From NCBI GenBank assembly GCA_030407005.1, contig JAUDYN010000010.1, positions 1,426,001 to 1,490,000 on the forward strand: a DNA stretch of 64,000 nucleotides, in the 5' to 3' direction. Below the pieces are notes generated by a model. That model was not told the origin of the DNA, did not search any database, and saw only the letters and a list, made by a program, of their open reading frames with translations. Numbering within the stretch: the stretch's first letter is position 1; each line of letters begins with the position of its first letter. The position numbers and the translations under genes are program-made. This document shows, one piece after another, positions 11,976 through 22,907 of this stretch. This stretch comes from Desarmillaria ectypa (lineage: Eukaryota; Basidiomycota; Agaricomycetes; Agaricales; Physalacriaceae).

Positions 11976-12960
11976 ATGCCAGAGGAACAAAAAAACCAGC
12001 AGTCAATAATCCTCAGCACTGCCATAGGTGGTGCAATCCTATTGGTGATATTCACCACATTATTCATAATAGCTTACAAAGAAGAAATTAGAGCATGCCT
12101 ACACAGACAAAGAAACCCACAACCATGACTTCCCCCTCATCCTTCTTATCACCCTCTTCATGTCATTCAATGACCAGAAGCTGTGAGAGTGGCAACCACA
12201 AGTTTGGATGTTGAAGTCCAAGAAAACCTTCCCTGCCCCTGGACCCACTTTATGAATTCCTCAAAGGAGTTTCCAACATGCAATAGGTCCCTCTCTGACA
12301 CCAACAACTGGGTGGAATGACCCATCTTCCCCACACCAGAACATCCAAGAAACATATGGGTTATGATTCAATGATGAGAGTCCTCCCCTCCCCCCTACAC
12401 CCTGTTTGTGCAAGAATGGGATATGACAATCATGCTAGGATGGAAAATCACCATCCTTGGACCCATTCCTATAATCCTTGGGCCATCAAAACCCAAGAGC
12501 GAGGCTCTTGGCCTAGTGGAGGAACAAACTCCTCCTCCTCCCTCCCTCTCATTGAAATCAGAGATGACAACTCCTCTGATGGTGAAACCTCAGCCACTCC
12601 TCACACTGCTGATGATCCATTCAATATCAATGGAGCCAATTATGAGTGGCCCAAGTTATCTGACATTGACAGAGACCTATTTGGCCTCTTCAAGACTGCC
12701 ACCTGGGAGTTATGATATGCTGACATAAAGGCTCAGACCCCTTGACCCTGAATTCACCCAGAAATAGATGAGTGGCTAGCCCTTAACAGGGGCAACCCTA
12801 TACAGGGATCCAATCTGAGTCCCAACATTCATGCCCATGTATAGACAAATAGATTCTATGAGTTATATCTGCCTGCAGCAAGAGACCTGGCCCCAGGTCT
12901 ACAACTAAGAACAATCAAGGAGCAGCACATATTAGGACATGCATTATGGGATCTGGCAAG
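11976..12960 (+). pseudogene. ORF0 and leader frame of chromovirus B
   Basis: ATG 11976 opens MPEEQKNQQ, a hydrophobic segment (IGGAILLVIFTTLFIIAY) and YKEEIRACLHRQ, ending at TGA 12126-12128. The leader continues in a different phase after an indel: SYNPWAIKTQ, GSWPSG, IEIRDDNSSD, DDPFNINGANYEWPKL and LFGLFKTATWEL (to 12715), then MDEWLALNRGNPI. It keeps the leader protein pattern seen in A, C, D, E and H. The overlapping +1 frame is also open from 12408 to 12728. Confidence 0.6.
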
Positions 12961-12989
12961 GAGGGAGGCAAATCAAAGAGAGTAGGTGG

Positions 12990-14461
12990 GGTGCAGAGCC
13001 CAATTTCAGTAGTCTGACAGGCTACTATGGCAGGCTGGAATCATTCTAGCCTCAAAATATGTTCTATCCACAATATCCACCTGACACCCCTGCCTTAATA
13101 CCTCAACCCCTTCCAGACTTGCCATCCATGTGAGTTTGACAAACTGGCCATCACTTCTATTAGAATAGTAGTACTCTCTTTGCAGGTACAGGCAAAGAAC
13201 CTGAAGTGAGTTCTTCTGCCCCTGCAGAACCTCTGTCCACCACAATGAAGGAACTTTGGCAACAGACAAAAGCTGCACTAGCTGAGAAGGAACAGTGTAT
13301 TAAGGAAATGTGTGAAGAACTGGCCAAAGAAGAAGCTGTCAGGAACAAGATGATAGAATATCTCTAAAAGAAGAAAGGGAAAGAGCCAGACTGAGGAAGG
13401 CCAACCAAACCTCCAAAGGGATATTCCACCTCTCAACCAGATTGGTACTCAATCCCACAACCACCCCCTGGAAAAGGATCTCCTGATCCAATACCAAATC
13501 CTGTTGGGAATGCCCCCAATAATGCCCTCTACATGGGCATTAAACCTATACTCATCCAACCCCCAAAACTATTCAAAGGGGATCATGATGACATTGAATG
13601 CTTCATAGGTGATTTTATTGCCTACTTCAAAGTGTTCCATCACTATTTTCAGGTGCCATCGCACCTAGTACTATTTGTGACCTCTCATTTTGAGAGGACC
13701 ACCAAGGACTGGTGGGTTTATAAGAGACCTGAATTTTGTGATACCTAGGATGGCACCATCACCCACTTCTGATATCCCTTCTGGGAAGACTTTGTTGACA
13801 TGTTATCTCAACAATTTATGGACCCTACAATTGAGGAGGTCCACAAGAAGCACATGTTTGACCTGCACATGGAAACACAACCAGCATCTTACTGCTTCCA
13901 GAAACTGGAAGAAGAAGCCAAACTGGCAGGATGATAGGCCAATGAACATGACTGTGGAGCAATGGTCAGGGCAGTCCACCTTGGCATCCTCTCATCTTAT
14001 ACCATGTTCATCTCCAACATGGGTGTAAACATTCTCCACACCTATCCTAAGTGGAAGGAACAGATTATGCATATATATGAGGAACACTAGCACAAATGGG
14101 TCTTTGATCAGACTATTAGTATACTATGAGAAGGACAAAAGAAGGACTCTCACCTCTTCCCCAACATCAACCCAGCAGCAAAGCCACTGCTGGAGTGACA
14201 AGTTCCTTAGCCCCAAAGCTGATGACCAACACTGGTCTCAATCAGGATACAGGTATGGGCTAATGGACAATGCACAGGAGATCAGGACAATCAATAGAAG
14301 TCAACCAATAAAAAGCAGAAGGTCACTGCTTCAGATGTAATGAGAAGGGCCATATGGTGAAAGACTGCCTTAAGAGAAAGGAGTACAGAGATGTAAGGTC
14401 AGTAGGGCCCACTAATAAAGTGGTGCCACTTATGATCAAAATTGAGGAGGCAAAAGATTAG
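12990..14461 (+). pseudogene. Chromovirus B Gag
   Basis: Blocks in order: TGYYGRLESF, the coiled-coil-like segment STTMKELWQQTKAALAEKEQ, NALYMGIKPILIQPPKLFKG, DDIECFIGDFIAYFKVFHHY, TTKDWWVYKRPEF and FDLHMETQPASYCFQKLEEE. A zinc-knuckle remnant lies near 14330-14370 (CNEKGHMVKDCLKRK in a shifted frame). It is broken by several stops and frame changes. Terminal TAG is at 14459-14461, followed by the hairpin 14467-14486. Confidence 0.8.
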
Positions 14462-17400
14462 GTTGACAAGGGTTCAATTCCTCTTGCTCAACCAGTACCT
14501 CAACCAGTGAGTCCTCAGTATCTGCAGGTCAGACTGATATATATATACACAGACATTTACCTATGCAAAAAAAATACAACCTTGTTAACAATCCTGAAGC
14601 CAAAAACCTCTGAAGAATCAAAAAAGAATAGATATGTCATTCTGCTACAAGATGCTAACACAACTATATATAAGGACTCCTGAGCCTCTGATGAAGTGCA
14701 GGATTGACCAGATGATGCTGGCACTGCTATAAAGTCCAATGAACTTGCTTCTGCAAGTTCACCAGCTATATGGGTAAAACTGCAGACTGGGGTCAGTAGA
14801 TGGGATGCCTTAGGGCCTCTGAAGCTGAACACCCCCATGCCTCCATTTAGAGAGCCAAGTCCAAACTCAGCTTTGCCAGGGCCATTGGGGGAAACAAGTG
14901 TCCACCAAGGCTAAACCCAAGGAACTGAGGATTCTCTGTCAACATCTGAGAATCCTCCATCAAGATGGGCATATCATCCTTCTGATCATATGCACACTAG
15001 CTGGAGGAAAGGTGACTACTTCTGGCCTGACTCATCCTGAGTGAAGGGCATGGATGATCTATTGGCAATGTCAGATATCAAATCTGTAACAGAACCTGTG
15101 TCTGACAACTATGTCAACAGCTGCAAGAACAGCAGGGTCACCACCCTAACCTCATTGGAAGCACAGGTGCAAGCCAAAGAACAGGAGGAAGCCACTAGCA
15201 CCCAGACAGTAAAGAGGGGGCATTTCAGCAGAACCACCACTGTCATCGAAGTATCTGATGAAGAAGATAATATGGCTTTCCAAATCTGGAAAGCATGACA
15301 AACCCAATTGAGTCCACCAACTCTGATACCCAAAACCAACAATCTGCCTAACAAGGGGGTACCAAACCTCAAAATCCCACCAGTCATAGGGGTACCTGAT
15401 CACATGTGGTACAAACCTTTTGGAGTTGACTGGACTCTCTAAACCATCCATACCACCAAGAACTTGGCAATCACCAAAGCAGCTCTTTCCACATGGGTAC
15501 ATCCCAAATGACTTGGAGAGATCATCAATGAGCTTGCCATAAGCTTACAGACTGGAGAGAGTCAAGCTTGAGAACGGCTCTACAAACTCTATGAACCCAT
15601 CCAGTATATCTGAGGAACCAAGAGTCCAGGACAGGACTTCTTGGTGGACATACAGCTGGACCCTTGCACAGGGAAGAAAGCCTTGACCACTAGATCATTA
15701 CTTGATAGTGACTGCACCAGCAGCTCTATTAACCAGTCTTATGTTCAACAACATGAACTAGACACTTGAAAGTCTACTGCTCCAATCCTAGTATACAATG
15801 CAGATGGAACCCACAATAAGGCAAGTGATATCACTGAGTTCATAGAACTCCAAATAACCATTGGTGGTCATGTTGAATGAATCAACCTAGTGGTGACTGA
15901 CTTAGGTTCCAAAACTGTCTACTTAGGCCATGATTGGCTTAAGCATCATAATCTAGTATTCAATTGGAAAACTGGATCAATAATTTTTATGCATTGTCAA
16001 TGCATGAAAAACCCTCACCCACTCTCTGACTCTAATGACAAAGTTGATGGGATGAAGAACTGGAGGATGGAGATACAATCCTTGCAGTTAACATGCAGGA
16101 AGAACTCATCCTTCGAGCCATTCATCATGCAAACAAATTAGCCACAGCAGCTAATACAGAAAAGCCAAAGAAAACTTTTGAGAAACTAGTACTTCCTCAA
16201 TACCAAAGTTTTAGGGATCTGTTCTTGAAAGACAGCTTTGATGAACTACCCTCTTGAAAACCCTGGGATCATGCCATTGAGCTAGTCTCAAATGCAAAGT
16301 CTATCTGCTCAACTGTAATGAGCAAGAACAACTTGACAAGTTCTTAGATGAGAACCTAGATTCTGGATGAATTCATCCTTCCAAGTCCCCCTTTGTCCCA
16401 TCCTTCTTCTTTGTCAAAAAGAAAGATGGTTCATTACAACCTGTTCAGGACTACCAAAAGTTGAACAAAATGACTATCAAGAATTGATATCCTCTCCCTT
16501 TGATATCTGAACTTATAGATAAATTATGAGAGACAAAATATTTCTCCAAGCTTGATGTTCAATGGGGATACAATAATGTGTGCATCTATGATGGAGATGA
16601 AGAGAAGGCCACTTTTTGAACCAACCAAGGACTCTTCGAACCTACAGTAATGTTCTTTGGTCTTATAAATTCACCAGCCACTTTTCAGTGGATGATGAAT
16701 AACATATTTAAGGACCTTATTGTGGGAGGAAAAGTCACTATATATCTTGATAATATTCTTATCTTCACCAAGGGGCTAGATGAACATTGACAGGTGGTAC
16801 AACAAGTTCTCCAATGCCTATAAGAAAACAAATTGTTTCTCAAAGCAGAGAAATGTGAGTTCAAAGTGCTTAAAATCAAATACTTGGGAGTCATTATCAG
16901 TAAAGATGCCATCTGCATGGACTCAGTTAAAGTAATGGGAATCATGGAATGGCTGACCCCAACCAAGAAAAAGGAACTTCAATCATTTCTTGGATTCACC
17001 AATTTTTACCAAAAATTTATCTGTGATTATTCTAAAATTGTTCGACCTCTCATGCAGCTGACAGGAAAAGCTAAATGGAGTTGGGGAGCAGAACAAGAAT
17101 AGGCATTTGCTCAACTAAAACTCTAGATGACCATGAACATCATTCTGATGATTCCTTCAGATGAAGAAAAATTCTAAGTAGAGGTCAACTCCAGTGACAG
17201 AGTGATTGGTGCTATCCTAAGCCAGGAACAGAATGGGAAATGGAGGCTAGTCACCTTCATGTCCAAAGCATTAACCACCACTGAACACAACTATAAAATC
17301 TATGATAAGGAGTTGTTGGCAATAATGCTTGCCCTAGAAGAATGGCACCATTACCTGATGGGTGCAAAAGAAGAAATCAAGATCTGGATGGATCATCAGA

Positions 17401-18236
17401 ACCTTCAGTACTTTCAAAAACCACAGAAACTGAACCATCGACAAGCTCAATGGGTCACAGAGTTGGCAGAATATCATTTTATTCTCTAACACAAGGCAGG
17501 AGTCACAAACAAAAAGGCCAACTTACTCAGTCAATGTGATGATCATGACCAAGGAAAAGAAGACAACCATGATGTAACAATCCTAACCCCAGAACACTTC
17601 CAGGCTCTCATCCTCCCCATGACAAATGAACAAATTGAACAAATACAAGATGTCACTTGACACAAAGAACAATGGGATCAAGGGATAGCCAAATCCCTTA
17701 ACCATGAAAGGGGGATCACACAGACAGATGGTGTCCTATACTATGATGGATGCATATATGTTCCTCATAACCAAGATCTCCACAGAGAAATCCTCTCCCA
17801 GTACCATGACCATATTACAGTGGGGCACCTGGGAATTGCCAAAACTGCAGAATTAGTACTCTGAGAGTATTGGTGGCCAAAACTCTGAAAAGACATCAAA
17901 ACATACATCAAGGGCTGTGAAACCTACCAGCAAATGAAAAGTGATATGCAGACTAAGGCCACCCTGCTCTATCCCAATACCACTAGCCTATGGATGCACA
18001 TTTCAGTCAACATGATCACTGGACTACCTGAGTCAGATGGTTATGATGCACTATTAGTCATTGTAGACCAATTCTCAAAAGTGATCATCCCAGTCATCTG
18101 CCATGAAGAACTGTCAGCAGAAGGATGGGCTTGGATACTCTGTGACCATGTATATGTAAAACACAGAATACCTCAGATTGTTATTTCAGATAGGGGACCT
18201 CAATTCATTTCCAACTTTATGAAGGAACTGTATTAG
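14447..18236 (+). pseudogene. Chromovirus B Pol, N-terminal to integrase core
   Basis: Contains the protease region (LLDSDCTSSSIN near 15700, where the catalytic DSG has become DSD), DLGSKTVYLGHDWLKHHN (about 15900), and RT with the palm motif YLDN at 16743-16754 instead of YLDD. RNase H follows (17202-17489, IGAILSQEQNGKWRLV and [15 protein letters not shown]), then the integrase core up to FMKELY, where the LL solo LTR at 18237 interrupts it. The first integrase Asp is Asn (HISVNMITGLP). Multiple stops are present. The remainder follows at 19525. Confidence 0.85.
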
Positions 18237-19524
18237 TGATATGCTTGGTTACAGTGAGTGACAAAAGAATTAGGGAATGGCAATGAACACCAATGACACT
18301 AAACCTCTTACTACTCTACACTTAATCACCAATATTGAATTTGGGTGGTTTCGAGTATGATGGAAGCACTCTGCAGACTTCAATAATCAAGTACAGTTGT
18401 CTTAAAGATGTTTTATTTGTTACTAGTGAGTTATACAAAGTACTACTCATACTAGTGGAGTGGGTAAGACACAATTGGATAAGAGTGACTTGGTTTAAGC
18501 TACTGCGCTTGTTCTGACTGAAACTGCTTCAGACTGGTGGCACTCTTAGCCTAAGAATAAACTATAACTCTGAGAACTTTGCTTGAACTAACTTCAAAAC
18601 ACTCTGGACCTTTGCAGGACACAACAGTGACTCTAAGGAACTTCAATTCAATGCAATACTATGGGTGACTTAGCGACTATTAATCACTTCATCAAGGTTA
18701 AGCACAAAAGCCTTTAATTGGGGACACCAGTTACTACCAGTGAGAGCTCAACTGCGGGGATGGCTTGCCTGCTTTGCATGAGCGCCCATCCCACTACTTA
18801 TATACTACTGAGGCAGAACTATAAATATCATCTGAGTATAGGGTATATTGGTAAGGATTTCTTGGCTAGTCACAAATAATGGTGAACAATCACACAATAG
18901 TCGGTCTAGTCTGTTTTCTTTTCAAATGACTGGTCTAGAGACTCCACAGTCAGTCTTTCCACACCCTTGGCCTAACTATATGCCCTAGTAACATGGTTAT
19001 ATGAATATCTGGATATTGGTGCCTGTAACAGCTATCCAATCATGATTGAGGGTGCAGTCTGGCTCCACTAATATTGATCATAAGAGATCTATATTGCAAT
19101 AGTCAGATCTGGGCTCAAGGTTAATCTATTCCTAATTTATTTCTAAGTCCTGTTTCAAGATTGCTATGTGACTAGTTATCCTGACTTAGGCATTTATGCC
19201 CAGTCTGGGCTGCTAGTGACAGAACTTCACAAGATCTGTGTACTCTGCTCCTGATTTTAGTGTGCTAGTAGCATTCTTCATTTACTAGTGGCTGTATTTC
19301 ACTTAGTCCTGCTAGCATTTGAGTTACTAGTCTGGCTGGCTGGTAGATTTAACCCACTAATGGTGTTGCATCTAAGTCCTGGCTGTACCAGTTGCTTATT
19401 GCATTTAACTATCAGCTCGAAGCCTCAGCTATAGTCCTCTGTGTATCACTAATATAGGATAAATGTGCAATAGTATTGTTACAAAATCGCAAAATCTAGG
19501 TGTGAATGTGTAGATGGCATATCA
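18237..19524 (-). repeat. LL-family solo LTR inside chromovirus B integrase
   Basis: It starts TGATATGCTTGG and ends GGCATATCA on the plus strand, which is the minus orientation relative to the LL gag at 45.7-47.1 kb. It is 1288 bp, about 71 bp shorter than the other copies. The missing piece lies between two 'GTGGCGCTCTTGGCC'-type repeats. The four flanking bases TTAG and TTGG look like a target duplication with one transition. Confidence 0.85.
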
Positions 19525-20593
19525 TTGGATGCTGAACATCACTCAAAATACATCTACAGCCTATCATCCACAGACTGATGGACAAATAGAACAAGTTAAT
19601 CAAGAGATTGAAAAATATCTCTGAATATTCATCAACCATCATCAAATGGACTGGAATGAATGGCTACCATTAGCTGAGTTCACTCATAACAACTGAATCT
19701 ATTCTGCCACAGGCAAAAGTCCATTCATGACTCTATATGGACAAAATCCATGAACACTCCCAGACTCCCATCAAATGACCCTATTTGCCAACCCTGCAGC
19801 CATAGAGTTTACCAAAACAATGGCCAACATACACAAAGAAGTGCATGATGCATTAGAAAAAGCAGCAATACAAATAAAACACCAGTATGATAAAAGAAAA
19901 CAAATAGCATGAGAATACCAAGTTGGTGATAAAGTTTGGCTTGATACTGCCAACCTTCATCTTCCACATCGAAAAAAGAAACTTGACAATAAATGAACAG
20001 GACCATTCATGATCCTCAAGAAAGCCAGCATTTCAGCCTATAAGCTGAAATTACCACTGCATTGGAAAATTCATCCCTAGTTCAACAAGAAACTGTTGAC
20101 CTCATACATTCCACCCATATTTTCTAATCAACAGCAACCACCATCTCCTCCTCCTGACCTTGTGGATGGACAAGAAGAATGCAAGATTGAAGAAGTATTA
20201 GATTCTTGAACCCATTATGTATGAGGAAAAAGAGGACAGCCATCAAAGAAAGTCATTGATTACTTTGTAAAGTGGAAAGGATGGACCCAAGAACATAACT
20301 CTTGGGTCTGAGACACCAAGATGGGTAACACCCAGGAAGCAATCACAGAGTACAAGAAGAACACTAATTGAACTCTACACTCTGCCAAAATTGTAACCAA
20401 CAAAAAGATGGTGACCAACATACTCAACTATGAGTATTCCAATAATGGTGATATCGCATACCTTGCCCAATGAAAGGATGGACTCAGGAAATAGATCATT
20501 AACCCAGACCAGATTCAATGAAAGAAGATGATCAACCAGTACTGGCTCAATCAAATCAAAACACAACTTGAAACCCCATAAAAAGAGCCTTAG
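19525..20593 (+). pseudogene. Chromovirus B Pol, integrase C-terminus and chromodomain
   Basis: Continues the frame broken at 18236: [19 protein letters not shown] equivalent at 19530-19590, the integrase C-terminal GPY/F-like region (TGPFMILKKASISAYKLK), and a chromodomain near 20160-20330 (EECKIEEVLDS, VIDYFVKWKGWTQEHNSW). It ends at TAG 20591-20593. The chromodomain is the module that steers chromoviruses to methylated-histone heterochromatin. Several stops make it inactive. Confidence 0.85.
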
Positions 20594-20625
20594 CAGTTGG
20601 GACAACTGCTTTAACAAGGGGGTAA

Positions 20626-20997
20626 TGTTACAATTTTTCCATTTTCCTTATCTAATCCAGAATCTTATCATCCTTTGTCATCCTATATCACTTATCCATC
20701 GATTCACTCATGCTGTCACCTTTTACCACCCTCTTTCTATCATAAAGCAACCCTTTTTCTATCATCTGACCAAAACATATGGATAACACACAAACATACA
20801 CATGCACCATATTTTAGTATATAAGTAACATAGTTTTCATGTATGTTCTGCATCTTCCAACTAAACTTAATATATATACCATTATCCACTCTTCTAAAGA
20901 CCTCCACTGCTATCCCAATCAGGGTGATTGTCCAAATGTGAGACAGCCTGGGAATTAGCATCTGATCCCAAGATCACATAATAACTGAGTCCTAACA
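20626..20997 (+). repeat. Chromovirus B 3' LTR
   Basis: 372 bp, preceded by the purine tract AACAAGGGGGTAA (about 20613-20625). It starts TGTTACAATTTTTCC and ends CCTAACA, very similar to the 5' LTR. Confidence 0.9.
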
Positions 20998-22452
20998 CTC
21001 CTTTGAAATGTGAGGTTGTGAAGAGGACAAGGTGTGATGGCAATTGGAAGTAATGCTGAAACACCTTGAAGTAAGCAATGCAGTCACCAATGAATTGCTC
21101 AATATTATTATGATCCTCCTTGAATGGCTTCAGGGGTTGGACAAGAATGGGTTTGATGTCCAAATAAGGGGCTTCACTGGATGTATCTCTGACTAGGTTT
21201 GGATATGGGTCTGGTGATACCTATCCTAGGGGTGGATGTGGAATAGAGTATTAGTTGGGTCAGGGAATGGGTTTTTTCAGTTCCCAAGGTCATCCCCACT
21301 CTGGCTGTTTTTCCTTGTAAGGGAATTGCCAGAATTCAGCATAGGCATTCCTTTGAGTTTCCACTTCTTCAAGTTCTCATCGAAGCTCTTTTATTCTTTG
21401 TTCCTTTTGGGTCAATTGGTCCTTTGCTGCCTGGATACATTCTTCAGCAGTTGGTTATGGCATCTTGGCAGGGTCCAAACTGGTGCCTGGGTCTTCCCTG
21501 GCACCTGAGAAAAGAAGACTCCTCTCTTAATAGGGATAAAGGTCTGATCACCTGATACAGCTTATTGGCAGAGAATCAGGAAGAGGTTTGGGTTGATATA
21601 CTAGCATGTTGGGAGAGTAATTTGGATAAGGCATATATTGGGGCTAGAATCATTCTAGCCCTGCATAGAATCCAGTACTATACATGAAATTATTGAAATC
21701 CTGTCTTCCTCTCATCAAGGTCTGGCTAGTCACCCTCTCTTCTTTCCAATATTCATAGGCAGTGTTCCAACTCCCTTTGTTCATCATCTATTCTGGGGCA
21801 TAACCCTGGTACTCGATTCCCTGCAGAGGGAGGGTATAGTTCTCTGTTCCAGTTTGCATGTATCCTGGCATAGATAATAGTGTCAGCTCTAGAGCCCCAG
21901 ATTGGCTCTTCTTGATTGAGGGCCAGGTATTCATCCATGTCAGGACAGATTCCAGGCCACAGAGTTCTGGATTCAATGTCATTTATTCACAGCTCCCAGG
22001 CTTCACTTCAGAAGGGACCAAGAAGGGCTTGGTCAGTGTTTGAGAGCTCAGGCCACTCAAAGTCAGGCCTCTCAGCATTGAGGAGGTCATTGGTTCTTTG
22101 GGGAGTGATTAGGGGTGGGGAGTCACTGGGAATATTGATGAGAAGGAGAGAGGATGTGGAGTCACTATTCTCTCCAGTATTAGGCCAAGGTTCTTGCTCC
22201 TGGGCAGTGGTCCAGAGGCTATATGAGTGGTTGGGATAGGGTAAATCTATCTCAGCATCGTTTGAGTGTCATACCTGCACATGAGCTGGGTGGGTGGGAG
22301 TGTATGGAGGGGATGACTCACTGAGGATTTAGAATCTAATCTGTAGGTCCTGCACATATTCCTCCATGGTGGAGGATCATTCCAGCCTGTGCTAGGCATG
22401 TTGATCAGTCTCCCAGCACATGGGGAACTCATCAGAGGATTGGGGGATAAAT
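20998..22452 (-). pseudogene. Chromovirus C leader and Gag (3'-truncated)
   Basis: Minus-strand Gag reads, 5' to 3': a TGWNDPP-type N-terminal motif (22.39 kb), then the leader frame MDEYLALNQEEPIWG and EQRELE (21753-21938). After a +1 frame change it continues with FNNFMYSTGFYAGLE, SLLFSGAREDPG, APYLDIKPILVQPLKPFKE and IGDCIAYFKVFQHYF. It stops at TTSHFKG where B's 3' LTR abuts (20997/20998). The zinc knuckle and all of pol are gone. The 5' end continues beyond the nested element D at 30957. Confidence 0.8.
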
Positions 22453-22875
22453 TGTTATGCACCGACTTGGGCACGTGACTTGGGACAGTCAGCTGATTCT
22501 CTCTGGGCCGTTACGCACTCAAACGATCACCCAAGTGAGAGAACTATGCTAATAGTCTTTAGTGTAGTGTGAGTAAGAGGTTTATAGTGTTAATTAAAAC
22601 AAGAGATAGAGTACAATAGTCTAATGTACTCTGTTTATATAGTATTCCTATGGCATTATATTTAGATGAAACGCTACAGTCCATGCACAAACGGTGTCGA
22701 AAGAGGATGATCTGGAAGGATCATAGAACCAATGGTAGTCATCTGGGGTGACAGACGGTGAGAATGAGGGTGGTAGCCGGCGAATAGCTGGATACGAGTC
22801 GGTTTCTGGGCTAGATTAGATGGATGAGTCATGGATATGACTCGGATAAGATAAGATAACGGAAAAATCGTAACA
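22453..22875 (-). repeat. Chromovirus D 3' LTR
   Basis: TGTTATGCACCGACTTGGG to CGTAACA on the plus strand. It differs from 30534-30956 mainly at CpG positions (for example ACCGAC versus ACTGAC, TTACGC versus TTATGT, GCCGGCG versus GCCAGTG). The polypurine tract AAGGGGGTAA lies directly inside it (22876-22886). Confidence 0.95.
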
Positions 22876-22886
22876 TTACCCCCTTG
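22876..22886 (-). promoter_or_regulatory. Polypurine tract of chromovirus D
   Basis: On the minus strand CAAGGGGGTAA directly precedes the 3' LTR. This is the expected primer site for plus-strand DNA synthesis. Confidence 0.7.
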
Positions 22887-22907
22887 TTAAAGCAGTCGTC
22901 CCGACTG

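Larger units (their letters stand above)
11548..20997 (+). mobile_element. Chromovirus copy B with both LTRs
   Basis: 5' LTR 11548-11917 and 3' LTR 20626-20997 bracket ORF0, gag and pol. An LL solo LTR (18237-19524) sits in the integrase. The flanking five bases do not match (GGGTG left, CTCCT right). The left neighbour is an LL LTR and the right neighbour is the gag of chromovirus C, so the ends have probably been joined by recombination or deletion after insertion. It is CpG-poor with many stops. Confidence 0.85.

Noticed and set aside
18335..18517. 60-codon open frame in the LL LTR at 18.4 kb
   Set aside because: Non-coding LTR sequence; the frame is not maintained in the other LL LTR copies.
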